Of a DNA stretch of 27,629 bases, positions 11,222 to 21,246 are shown one piece after another. The DNA is from Didymodactylos carnosus. Taxonomy: Eukaryota > Rotifera > Eurotatoria > Philodinida > Philodinidae. The stretch covers positions 1-27,629 of the forward strand of contig CAJNOQ010001892.1 in NCBI GenBank assembly GCA_905250885.1. The letters run 5' to 3'. The stretch's first letter is position 1. Every line of letters starts with the position of its first letter. A program made the position numbers and the translations under genes. Under the pieces are notes generated by a model, which did no database searches, was not told where the DNA came from, and saw nothing but the letters and a program-made list of their open reading frames with translations.

Positions 11222-11641
11222 TTACGGAGATACAAGCAAAATGAAAAACTCACGGGACAAAGTGTATGTAAAATCAACGAAGCGGAAACTGTTCTTCGAA
11301 TTGTGAATTAACGACAGCTTCGATTTCTTCTTTTTACTAAACTGTGAGATAAAACCAGGGCAGTCTCTTGGATCTTGGGATTTTTGATAAGGACTACGTT
11401 CAACTCTCGCTGGGCTGTAGCATCTTTTTACTCGTAACTGTTTCTGCATTTCTTCATAAAAATCAGTGTAGACGAGTAAATAACTTATATATTCGGAATC
11501 TTGCATGCATTTGCTGATTATGGATGTTAAACCACACTGAAACCATATTTCACTGAAGAAAAAAAGAATTGTTGTAGACAGGTGTCGCCCAAAACTAATG
11601 TGTATTAAGATGCTAACGTCATATCTCATCAACTGAAACAA
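11222..11641 (-). CDS. unrecognised coding segment or exon
   Basis: A 139-codon open frame on the minus strand is longer than chance would readily allow in such AT-rich DNA. It follows a good acceptor (TTTATTTGTTTCAG just above 11641), and a second acceptor-like TTTTTTTCTTCAG lies about 80 bp further in. A GTGAGT donor near 11250 falls within the frame, so the true exon may be about 11251-11560. The best-looking part includes EIWFQCGLTSIISKCMQDSE, YEEMQKQLRVKRC and a basic KKKKSKLS patch. There is no signal peptide, membrane segment or recognised domain. It lies downstream of the coiled-coil gene on the same strand and could be an exon of another gene. No function is assigned. Confidence 0.3.
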   Translation of the reverse strand: MFQLMRYDVSILIHISFGRHLSTTILFFFSEIWFQCGLTSIISKCMQDSEYISYLLVYTDFYEEMQKQLRVKRCYSPARVERSPYQKSQDPRDCPGFISQFSKKKKSKLSLIHNSKNSFRFVDFTYTLSREFFILLVSP

Positions 11642-12112
11642 ATAAAGAGCTCATGTTTTGAGCGGTAGTTGACGAAGATTATACGAACAAAATAAAAATT
11701 TAAAAAAACATTCTGTAGAAAAAAAGTTAGTTGATTTTTGTGCTCTGATAAGTAACGGTACAATGACAGTGATTTGAAATCACTACTATAAGATGCAAAA
11801 ATTCAGATATTTATAGAATTTGTAAATGATTATATTTTCTTCTCAAATTCCAAATGCACTCAAATATTTAAAAAGAAAGTGCATTTTTTTAAATTTTTTT
11901 CTCGTTGCTATCAAGTAAAAAAAAAGATTCACAAAATTATGTAATTTATATCTATACATACATACAGCTATGTTTTCTTGAATAATTGTTTACCAAAAAA
12001 TCAAGAACTTTTGTTAACTATTCGTTTAAACAGTAAAAGAAGATAGGCCAATAAAATAGAACAAACTACTAACGGACTCAAAAGATAATATGCAATAGTA
12101 ACAAAAATACGA

Positions 12113-15100
12113 TCATTTTAGTGCCAATTCTTTACGAAGTCTCTAAAAGAACAAAACAAAAACGATCAGTCAGAAAATATGTTGCTCACTAACATTTAAC
12201 CTACTTCAATTTCTAATTCTTTAATTGCTAATTGATGATGATAATCATTATTAACATCTACTTGTTTTCTTAATCTACGAATTTCTTCATCACGACTGGC
12301 TTTTTCAATACATTTTAATCTGCAAGAAAAATGTTCGATTGTGTAATTCAAGTGCTCGAATTCTTCATTATTTGTTGTCTTACTTTAATAATTCAATTTC
12401 TTTTTGTAACTGATCATTTTCATATTTGACACCACGCATACGATTTATATCGTCGACCATTGATGGCTTTAATAATTCGGATGTTGAATTCTTCGATTTA
12501 TTATGCTCCAGCTCCTTCACGAGAAAGAAAACGTCAATTAAGATAATCAAACGTAGTAGTAACTTACAGCAACAAGCTTTTGTAATATCAGAATAAGATT
12601 TTCATTTTGTATAAGACGTTCATGATCAGATTTCCAAAGACTAGAATACAAAGAAAGTAAAATAAAAATTTACTTTAATGCAGGTAAAGAAAATGATTGA
12701 GAGCATCGCCGCCGCATCCCTTGCTCACACTTCCAAAGGATAGAAAATTATAATTGATCCTTTCAAAGACTTTTCAAGTTCTCCGTGTGGATGAGTTGAG
12801 GGGTCGAAAAATTAAAAATCTCCAAGCCTGTGGCACAGCCCACCCTATCGACGACTATTCGAAAGTTTTGAGGATCAATCATATTTTTCTATTACCTTGA
12901 AAGATCATTTCCAGAAACGGGACACATTTCTACATTTCGATTTCTTCATTTATCCATCCAACGTCTTCTTTGTCTTGCGCGAACATTGCAACAAAAAGGC
13001 GCAAGCGAACGACTAAAGTACACACCAGGTTCTTCAGAACATGACCCTGATACATGATAAACCTTCGTATCACATCCAATGCACTCATTTCTCAATATAT
13101 TCATCAAACCTGATCAGTTGAATAGTTGTTCTTAGATGCCGAGTTTTAGATGAGAGAAACAATTTTTGGAAATAAATTATTTCAAAAAAGTTATCAGAGC
13201 TACTATGAAAAAACACGCTTATCTCCAAGTATCTTCCCAGTTTTGCAAGTTAATTGACTTTTTATGTATTTTCCAGTTTCGCATTTTGCAAGCCAAAAAA
13301 TAAACGAAAAAATCTACCATTTTGCAAGCCAATTAATTAAGAAAAAAATAGATTCTTTCATTTTGTAAGTAATCAGATTTTGTTAATGAAAGAAAGGGTA
13401 AGATGATACAGCTTTAACTAAATTCAAAGTGTTCTTAGAATGCGAATATTCTGAATTTTTCAGAAAAGGACTATTGGTTAAATTCACAGTTTCGAATTCA
13501 AACGTCTAAAACAACATATTATTCATCGAAGCCTATAAAATGGAGCTACTGTAATACCCGTTCGTCTTAAAATCAAAAGTTATGTAATTTTCAGTTGATG
13601 ATAATGGTAGTGGTAAAAAGCATCTACATGAGAACAGAAACGAATATGCATTACGGCGAATAAAATAAAAAGAATATCTCGAATATGAGCAAAACGACTT
13701 TTAGCAAAAGAAAATGAGCAAAAAGATTTTGAGTAAATTTATATTGAGTAGAAAATTAGTTAAGCAACAAGAGTTTGAGCAAAAAATTTTTGAGAAAAAT
13801 TACTTTTAGGAAAAAACTGATGACCAAATGGAAGATGGGCAAAAAAGTGAATAACAGATTATATATGTATCATTTTTATAATAGAACAGTAGCCATTTTT
13901 CTCAGCAGTTGATAAGTATTGCTCGATGCATCATCAGTTAGTGAAAGATGACATATCATCTTAAGGAAGAAAACGATGCTGAAACAAAACTAGAGACTCA
14001 ATCTTCCCAGTAGTATTAATGAGTTGATATGAAATGATTAATGAGTTGAACTTAAATCAATTTAAAAGTTGAAATAGATTTTTTGCTAGTTATATCATTC
14101 ACCCTTAGTAAATGAAAGAATAGATGATACACAATAATTTGAAATATGTCCTTTCTGTTTTTCCTCTTTTGTTCTCCAATGTACTTTTCATTTTTGCTCA
14201 AAGCAATTTTGCTCATTTTCTAGTTGCTCAAAACAGATTTGCTCATCGTCCAATTGCTCAAAGTCCTTTTGCTTAACTAATATTTTACTCAAAACTTTTT
14301 TGCTCATATTCGGGGTTACCAATAAAAAAAGTGCTCATCATTGGCAATGTATAAGATAAGTTCATTATTACAAGAAAAACTGTTTTGTCAATTAGTAAGG
14401 GCTGTATCATGTAAGCTGCGTAGCGTATAAGTATATTTTCAGGTTGGCGGAAAAAAAGGTCGTTTAAAATTATGTTATGTCAACGCTTTTCTTTAATATC
14501 ATGTCTTAATCGTACGTTTTTTTCTAGTTGATTACTTACAGAACAAAAGAATATATTTTTTTTCTTGATTAATTAGCTTGCAAAATGGGAAACTGGAAAA
14601 TATATAAAAAGTCAATTAGCTTGGAAACTGGGAATGAGTCTATCTACATTATATAAGACAATATGAGATCCGTTAAAATCAAAATCTCATGTTCTTAGCT
14701 AACTCCAAAAACGGATTGTTAACCTATATTGCTTGATAAAAGAAACATGTTTATCTGAGCACGATATATAGAATAGCGTACTTACTTTATGACAAGTAAG
14801 CAGAAACGAGAAGTGGGCATACAGCGATAACGTCCTCATCTATTTGTGTTCGTTCAAGTGTCGATGCACAAAAACGAGTTGATTTCACAAACCTCTTTCT
14901 TTATTTTTCATTATATAGAAGTAAAAAATGGTAGAAAATCATGGAAAAGAAGGTTTATCCCTAGAGCGTCAACTACGCTCATATATATCGATTCTTCAGT
15001 GTCATCTAGCACCGTAGTTTTATCGGAGTAAAGTAATAAATTGTCTAGCAACGGGAAGATGAAAGTCAAAATATTTTCTCTTATACTTAAACAGATTATT

Positions 15101-17311
15101 AATGCTATCTCATAATTCAATCTCTAACTGAAGAATTTAGCAGGCAGGATCTCCACCCTTTTTTCTTCTTTCAAAAAATGTTAAACAAAACAAAATGCTG
15201 TGTGGTTGACGTAATGAATAAGAAATTATTATATACTACAGGGTGATCCAAAAAAATTTACCTCCAATTTACCAGTTTATTCAAATAGAGCAAAGATTTC
15301 TGGACAAAATGAGACGTCTCCGAGCTCTCTAAGAACTTTTTTTATGAAACAGCATTGAATTTACGGAAGATCCCAAGAGCATATTTTTCTTGTTTGCCCA
15401 TTAATTGTCCCGATTTTGGTAGTATGGGACCTTCCGTAAATTGAATACTGTTTCATGAGGAAAGCTCTTCGAGAGCTCGGAGACGTCTCATTTCGTCCAG
15501 AAATCTTTGCTCTATTCGAATAAACTAATGATAAAAAGTTCAGTTATATCTGTACACAAGAAAGTCAATAAATACACAAGGAGTAAGTTTTTTTGGATCA
15601 CCCTGTAATAGAATTTTCATTGATCTACCCCAGTCTCAGAACGCAAAGAAAATAGCGGACAGAATAATAGTTTAAAAATTAGGCGACATATGGTAAAAAC
15701 AGCTAAAACTCTCCAGTTTTCATACCTGCTCACTCGTTCATTTTCCGATTGTAAGACTTTTATCTGATTTTGATTATCAACAAGTTCCTGTTTTAGTTTC
15801 GATATTACTTGTTCCATTCTCACTGTAGCAACCAAATTTGAACTTCGCATCTACAGCACAAGAAAAAAACATTATCTTACTGTCAGTTGATCAGATTTAA
15901 ATAAAATCATCTTACTTGTTCAAATTTGCTATTTAAATCAAGCTTTTCGTTTTGTAAAACAATAATGCGTTGATCAAGTGAGGCGCTATTACTATTATCT
16001 AACAGATTTGAGTTTAATTGTTTATCTTTATCATTCAATGATGATTCCATTTCATTAAATTTTGAATGTAATTGTTTTATTTCATAACGTAATGTCTGCT
16101 CAGAAGGAGAAAGAAAAAAACTATAGATGATATTCCATCTTATCTTAAATTATTCATACTTCATTTTCACTTTCCAATTTTTGCACTGTGTTGATGTGCT
16201 CAACTTTCATTCGCTTTATATTTGCTTGAAGCAGGTCATTAACGGATGTCACTCGTTTAACTTTTGTGTCGAGAACTTTTTGATCGACATAATTCAATAA
16301 ATCATGACTAGTAAATGCAGGTAGAGTATTTGATAATGTGGACGACGAAGAGGAAGAATCGTTGTGTGATGCATTTTCTTGGATGGAGAACGATGATTCG
16401 TTTAAACCTTCAAAATAAACAAAAACATAATTTTAGCTTTTATGGCAATTCAAAATTCTTTGTAATAATATTATTTTTTATTGTAATCGTAGATGTAGTG
16501 AGTTTAAAACTTTGAAACACCTCAATCGCTCTAAACTGCAGCATGATTCTATATAGACGAATGAAATTGATAGTTTACAGTAAAGAATGAAACATAGACT
16601 GGATAAAGAGATTCTATTTTTCTAACCTTTGAGCTAGAGACAAATATCTTCACAGAAAGCGTAGATTGCCTATAACAAGACTGACACCCTAGATTGATCG
16701 TTAAATCTGCCTTGACGAAGAAATATCGTCGTTTACTTTCTAGCAAGTCGGAAGTTTCTGTGTAGCTTTTCGCTCTTCAAAATGCATTTTACACTATCCC
16801 ATTCATTAGTCGCATTCGTTCACATGCATCGTTTACTTTCTACAAGATGTTCTTTTTAGTATTCATGAAATAATGTTAACATTTATTAATCGTTTATTTT
16901 TTGATCGAATATCGTGTCTGTGACAAAATCATCCATCTATTCTTAAAATTTTTGAGTACGATATACTCATTGATTGTACTATGTACTATATGCTTATAGG
17001 GATTAATCAGACTCGTAGTCAATTGTATAAATACATTTTATGATCGACTATTTACCTTTTTTATTTAAACGACGATCAGCATTCAGTAATAAATCAAGAG
17101 CATAAGAACTTTTTGGAGAATCAACGGATAATGATGATTTGTTCGAATTTTCATCACGTGATGAGAAACACGGTGATGTCGTTATATCGCTTGACCTTGG
17201 TGAATCGTCATTTCGAACACGTTTTGGTAAACCATTTAAAGAAGGCGTGGTAGTAGAAGTACATTGTCGTTTTACTGATGAAGATGATGTGGACGTCGTT
17301 GAATGATGCAT
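12113..17311 (-). CDS. coiled-coil protein of unknown identity
   Basis: Eight minus-strand exons join in one frame: 17056-17311, 16160-16407, 15916-16095, 15726-15850, 12568-12640, 12384-12514, 12205-12319 and 12113-12142, giving 385 residues. All introns are GT-AG and phases agree. Residues 1 to about 125 are Ser/Thr-rich and probably disordered (STTSTSSSSVKRQ near the start, SYALDLLLNADRRL before the first junction). From about 135 to the end the chain is rich in Leu, Glu, Lys, Gln and Asn with heptad-like spacing (NTVQKLESENETLRYEIKQL; QNENLILILQKLVA; IKELEIERLRKELALK), so it should form a long coiled coil. No membrane segment is seen, so a cytoplasmic or nuclear scaffold is inferred. The ATG at 17311 is the first in frame, but an acceptor-like TTTTAG just upstream allows further 5' exons. 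Intron 4 (12641-15725) is unusually long and transposon-filled. I do not recognise the family. Confidence 0.75.
12736..12898. repeat. fold-back repeat in intron 4 of the coiled-coil gene
   Basis: About 40 bp at the left (AAGGATAGAAAATTATAATT then GATCC) matches the reverse complement of the right end (AAGGTAATAGAAAAATATGA then TTGATCC) with several differences. Probably an old MITE; no target duplication was resolved. Confidence 0.4.
13234..14634. mobile_element. 1.4-kb fold-back element in intron 4 of the coiled-coil gene
   Basis: Outer arms beginning TTCCCAGTTTTGCAAGTTAA (13234) and the reverse complement of the right side (TTCCCAGTTTCCAAGCTAAT) match over about 140 bp, including a shared TTGACTTTTTAT-TATTTTCCAG block. 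An inner pair of arms (about 13677-13790 and 14180-14320) carries many spaced GAGCAAAA motifs on one side and TTTGCTC on the other, sharing TTTTGAGTAAA and ATTAGTTAAGCAA. There is no long open frame, so it is non-autonomous. The superfamily is unknown because no clear target duplication flanks it. The inner part may be a separate nested element. Confidence 0.5.
15239..15605. mobile_element. Tc1/mariner-type MITE
   Basis: Perfect 18-bp terminal inverted repeats CAGGGTGATCCAAAAAAA are flanked by TA at 15237-15238 and 15606-15607. Inner sequence is palindromic too: GAGCTCGGAGACGTCTCAT and GAATTTACGGAAG segments recur in inverse. The 367-bp length, TA duplication and CAGGGTG start fit a deletion derivative of a mariner-like transposon. 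There is no open frame. It sits in intron 4 of the coiled-coil gene. Confidence 0.85.
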
Positions 17312-17409
17312 CAAACGAATAATAATGAAAATTTGTAAGATCTAAAACAAAGAGAGAACAAATGCAGGATAAAAATAAAATCTTTCGGAAAATAAGAAAA
17401 TTCTTGAGT

Positions 17410-18051
17410 TTAACAGCAAAGCCTTTTTATTCGTTTGTCCCTTCCTTCTAAATATTTCCGATACATATAATATGCTGTTTCTCGCTCTCTAGCTCTCTCT
17501 CGTTCAACTAATCTACAGTGTAATTGGTAAACAGCATAAGCTAATCAAATCAACCATATAACCGAGCGCCACAAGAGCGTATAGTTTAGTTGAAGCAGAG
17601 AAATGATCAGCATGAAAGAAATGAAAATGCGAAAGAGTGTGAGCATACATTTTACGAAAACAACTGCAAACCAACTAACAATATTATCTTGTCACCAAAA
17701 ACTGAGATTAATACACAACATAGCATAAAGTTGCGGATCTTTACACAATTTTCTACGAATAAAAGTTGCTCAAAAACCTCTAGTTCAACGAAAATGATCC
17801 CTAATAAATGTACTTGATTCAAGTACTTGATTGCTGGTAGTTACTTTTAAAAACTTAGCAAGTGTACTTTCAAAACTGCTTGCCATGAACTTTTACCAGT
17901 ACTCACCCAAAATTACAATACTTAGTTTTGTTACTACGAAGTATACATTGCAAAAGTGTCTGCAGTTTTATTTCCAGCGTAAATTTACTCACCGAGAATA
18001 AAGATCAGTACTGTCTTCATCAAGCATGCGAAGTGCTTGTTCCAAGTACAT
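17410..18051 (-). CDS. small two-exon gene, 53-residue charged protein (unrecognised)
   Basis: Exon 1 (17993-18051) reads MYLEQALRMLDEDSTDLYS and ends in a strong GTGAGT donor in phase 2. Exon 2 (17410-17512) follows the acceptor CACTGTAG and continues in frame with LVERERARERETAYYMYRKY and then LEGRDKRIKRLCC before TAA. The join restores an Arg codon. The product is short, highly charged and probably helical, without signal peptide or membrane segment. An in-frame TGA directly before the ATG supports this start. It lies on the same strand just upstream of the coiled-coil gene and could be its alternative 5' part, but no donor in exon 2 joins it in frame to 17311, so I keep it separate. A transposon end lies 7 bp upstream of the ATG. 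The conceptual protein looks real, but its boundaries are unproven. Confidence 0.5.
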
Positions 18052-18057
18052 TCACTA

Positions 18058-19373
18058 CACTGTAATCTGAAATTATTTTCTACTTTATAGAAAATCTGGA
18101 AAATCGCCAAGGATTTTCCAATTTTTATAAAATCCACAGCGATTTTCTGACTGTTTAGAAAATGTTGATTTTCTATAAATTGACTTTTCTCATTTGCCAG
18201 AAAATCGATAAGGAATGTCTAAAAAGTTGGAAATTCGACAGCGATTTTCTAAACAGTTGAAAAATCGAATTCGATTTTCGAAGAAGTGATATTTTTCTTG
18301 CTTCTTTCACATCTATTAAAGCCTATACATTGCAACAAGTTGTCGTGTAACAGATCTCTGCTCATTTTAGTATTTTTTTTTTTTTAAACCCAGAGCACGT
18401 GACCAGCTGAAAATCGAGGCAAGCCCCATTACATTCATCTATAGGTCACGGTCTGAGGCAATGAACATGAATAGCTTGCCCAAGGCCATTACATAGCTGC
18501 TGTCATCTAGATGGATTCGAACGCGGCACTTGTAAATACGTTGTCCTAGCCATTAGCTAATACAACCATGCTTTATTTTAGTATTTAACATCGAAAATGT
18601 TAGTAGCTTCGGAAAATTCTCTCGGTTTTTGCAAACCAGCATATTCTTCGAGAAGCATTATTCTTGTATGACACTTAGAGATCACAAAGAGGCACTGAAA
18701 AGGTTCTTGGGTTGCCTGGTTATGACATAGTCGAGTTCCACCGTAACTTTCTGAAGATCGCAAAGCGATTTGCTCTTGCTAATATCCCTCATTTTTATGT
18801 CTGAATTTAGCATCTTCCAAAAATGTACTTGGTTATATTAACTCAAAGACATGGTCCTAATAATTCACATTTATTTTGTTTATTTTTTAAATAAAATAAC
18901 AATCGTTCAACACGTGAGCGATGTCGTTTGGTTTTCATTAGTAAAAGATCCATATTGTCATCCAAAATAAGCTGAAATAATGCACCCACTCAACTTCGAA
19001 GTTCAATAGCTTTTAATAATGGTGAAAAAGTTTATTTTCAGCCATTTTCACGCAAGTCTCTGATTATCGACATTCTCATTCAAACTGTTCTTCCTCATCA
19101 TCTAGAAAATCCTCAGCGATTTTAGAAAGTAGAAAATAATCCGACTTTTTGACTTTCGAAAAGTCCATATATAAAATTCTTGAGGATTTTCTAGACAGAA
19201 ATTCGCCGAGGATTTTCTATAAATAATTCCCGACAATGTAGAAAATCGATGTCGATTTTTCACATTATTGGAAATTCGATTTTCTATAATCTGGAAAATT
19301 CGTGAGGATTTTCTATATGAAGTTTTTGAAAATCGCTGAGCATTTTCTATAAATAATTCCCGACTTTACAGTG
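18058..19373. mobile_element. non-autonomous TA-flanked DNA transposon carrying a nested SINE
   Basis: The left end CACTGTAATCTGAAATTATT matches the reverse complement of the right end (CACTGTAAAGTCGGGAATTA). TA lies on both sides (18056-18057 and 19374-19375). Both flanks, about 250-300 bp each, are built from many spaced AGAAAATC-(2-4)-GAGGATTTTCT-like modules in both orientations, likely protein-binding or pairing sites. There is no transposase frame. A SINE inserted later occupies 18376-18574. TA duplication suggests mobilisation by a Tc1/mariner-type or similar enzyme. Confidence 0.7.
18376..18574 (-). mobile_element. tRNA-derived SINE with CORE-like body
   Basis: On the minus strand the element starts with a tRNA-like head: box A (TAGCTAATGG, plus coordinates 18550-18559) and box B (GCGTTCGAATCC, 18513-18524). 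The body reads CCTTGGGCAAGCTATTCATG, then TTGCCTCAG and AATGTAATGGGG, resembling the conserved core of MIR/CORE-SINEs. It ends in an A-rich tail (the T run after 18375). A perfect 12-bp target duplication ATTTTAGTATTT flanks it at 18364-18375 and 18575-18586, proving retroposition. Pol III would transcribe it from the internal boxes. It inserted into the TA-flanked transposon 18058-19373, so it is younger than that element. Confidence 0.85.
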
Positions 19374-20361
19374 TAGGGAATATAGCCAACATTCCTCTGT
19401 AAATTTTGTGTTAAGGGGCTGTTTCTACACCGCTTGTAGCTTAACTTGAACCGGTTTTTAACGATAAGAAAACGGGCTGTTTACGTTCTGCTACTGTTCT
19501 GAAAATAAATTATTTTTTATTTTTTTACTCAAAAATAATATTCGTATACTTTCTCAAAGTTTTGGTTTTTTGCAGAGGTGGTCTGAGCAGGAGCAGATCT
19601 GTCAGATAACTCCCCCAATAATTGAAAATGATTTTTTCTCACCAGTCAAACCAAAACAAATTTTGGTTCAAAAAAAATTTTCAATGGACTCTCTCCAAAA
19701 TTTTTTTTGTGGAAAAGCAGTTTAATTTTAGAAAAAAACCTTAAAAATATTTTGATTCTCCAATGCTAACAGTCCGGTGTCATGACTTATATCCTTATCG
19801 GGATAAAATCCCGATTGGCCTATACGATATATTTCGATTGGACTATAAATCCTGATCGGGATATTCTGCATAACCCAATCAATCTATCAAAATAATGAAT
19901 ATTGTTTTGGAGACCCATTTCATATTGTATATTTTTGTTTTCTCATAAAATATATTTTATGAGAAAACAAAAATATAAGTTATCCGACTTTGTATATTTA
20001 CAAAGACCCTATGCTACTTAAATGTCTGTTCATATTTTAATAAAAAAACGGGCAATGCCATTCGAGAGAGGGTTCAAAACTGATTCAGATTCCATAGGGG
20101 TCGGTTATGACACATTGTTCAGAATACTATATAAAATCCGATGAAAACTCGCACATCCTGATCGGGATATAAAATATATCCTGAACGGGGTGGGCTGTTT
20201 TTGTTTTTCCAAAAACGTTTGTTTTGGGGAAAAATGAAAGGTGATTACTGAAATCCAAAAGCACCATCGGATAGTGCACTACTTATAAATCATTGCGGAT
20301 CTTCAAGTATCGGATGATGACAACCGGAAACTGAAAGGTTTTGTCATCGTGCTAATATAGG
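19374..20361. other. intergenic with palindromic motifs
   Basis: No gene was found. The stretch holds a perfect 50-bp palindrome at 19928-19977 and copies of ATCCTGATCGGGATAT at 19849-19864 and 20154-20169, with further GGGAT/ATCCC motifs near 19790-19860 and 20170. These may be the arms of another degraded fold-back element spanning about 19785-20190. Confidence 0.4.
19928..19977. repeat. perfect 50-bp palindrome without spacer
   Basis: Positions 19928-19952 and 19953-19977 are exact reverse complements (outer TATATTTTTGTTTTCTCAT, centre AAAATATATTTT). There is no spacer and no mismatch. Confidence 0.9.
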
Positions 20362-20369
20362 CTGCGTAA

Positions 20370-21238
20370 TAGAGTCCTGCGGTAACAAAAAAATTCCACT
20401 ATCTTACCGTTACCATTACCACGGTAATCGTAATGGTAAAAAAAGGATTTTAATTCCTGGTAATAGATGGTAAATGGTAACAAAAATTTAAATTCAGGGT
20501 AATGGTAATGGTAGTGGTAACGGATACTTTTCAGCTTCCAGTTCATAATCCTACCATCTCTTTATTATAAATGGTATCGTGTATCACTTTGGTATATATA
20601 ATGCATTCAAACGTTATATAACGTTCAGACTAGGGCTGTGGCAGTTACCAGTTACCATTACCATCGTTACTCGGTAACGGTAACTGCTGAACAGTTGCCG
20701 TTCCTGGTAACGATAATGGGTAAGCAGTTACCGTACAAGCAACGGTAACTGTTCAGTATATCTTTCAAGTGTCAAATTTCTGAATATCTAGGTACTTAGC
20801 GAGGGTGAGGCTACGAACCCCTCACCTCACCCTTACCCTAGGTACCTAGATATTCAGAAATTTGACACTTGAAAGATATACTGAACAGTTACCGTTACCG
20901 CTACAAGAAACGGTAACCAACCAGCAGTTACAGTTACTGTAACGATAATGGTAACTCTGATAGCTCAGGCTAGTCAATGTTCCTCCATATTCTATATTTT
21001 GTGCCTTATGCACGTGTTTATGTTTTTTTCTTTTCCTTCTGTGGGAACATGTTCTATTACCACGGGGATTTCATCACCATTACCACGGGGATTTCATTAC
21101 TATTACCACGGTATGGTAATAGTAATGGTAAAACATTCATGATGATGGTAATGGTAATGGTAATGGTAATGGAAGAATTTCTATCGATGGTAATAGTATA
21201 GTAAACGGTAATGAACAAGTCATGATAACAGGATTCTA
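20370..21238. mobile_element. hAT-type non-autonomous element rich in GGTAAT repeats
   Basis: Ends TAGAGTCCTG (20370) and CAGGATTCTA (to 21238) are inverted with one mismatch in ten. A perfect 8-bp target duplication CTGCGTAA lies at 20362-20369 and 21239-21246, the hallmark of hAT transposition. The subterminal zones carry arrays of GGTAAT/GGTAAC on one strand and ATTACC on the other (20380-20525; 21055-21215). There is no transposase. A second palindromic element is nested at 20631-20972. Confidence 0.85.
20631..20972. mobile_element. nested copy of the GGTAAC palindrome family (hAT-like)
   Basis: The left end TAGGGCTGTGGCAGTTACCA matches the element at 22007. The right end (about CTGATAGCTCAGGCTA) is degraded and no target duplication remains. 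The centre is a long palindrome with 42-bp perfect arms starting at 20754 (CAGTATATCTTTCAAGTGTC) and ending at about 20886. Subterminal GGTAAC arrays match those of its sister copy. It splits the older element 20370-21238. Confidence 0.75.
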
Positions 21239-21246
21239 CTGCGTAA

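Noticed and set aside
17807-18051. Apparent terminal inverted repeats (ATGTACTTG ... CAAGTACAT) suggesting a 245-bp MITE
   Set aside because: The right-hand copy is the start of a convincing coding exon with a strong donor; the match is short and does not continue inward.
18505-18572. A true tRNA gene on the minus strand
   Set aside because: Boxes A and B are present, but no acceptor stem pairs, and the sequence continues into a SINE body with an A-tail and target duplication.
20380-21215. GGTAAT arrays as a CRISPR or simple microsatellite
   Set aside because: They are bounded by inverted ends and an 8-bp target duplication, so they are part of a transposon; there are no regular spacers.
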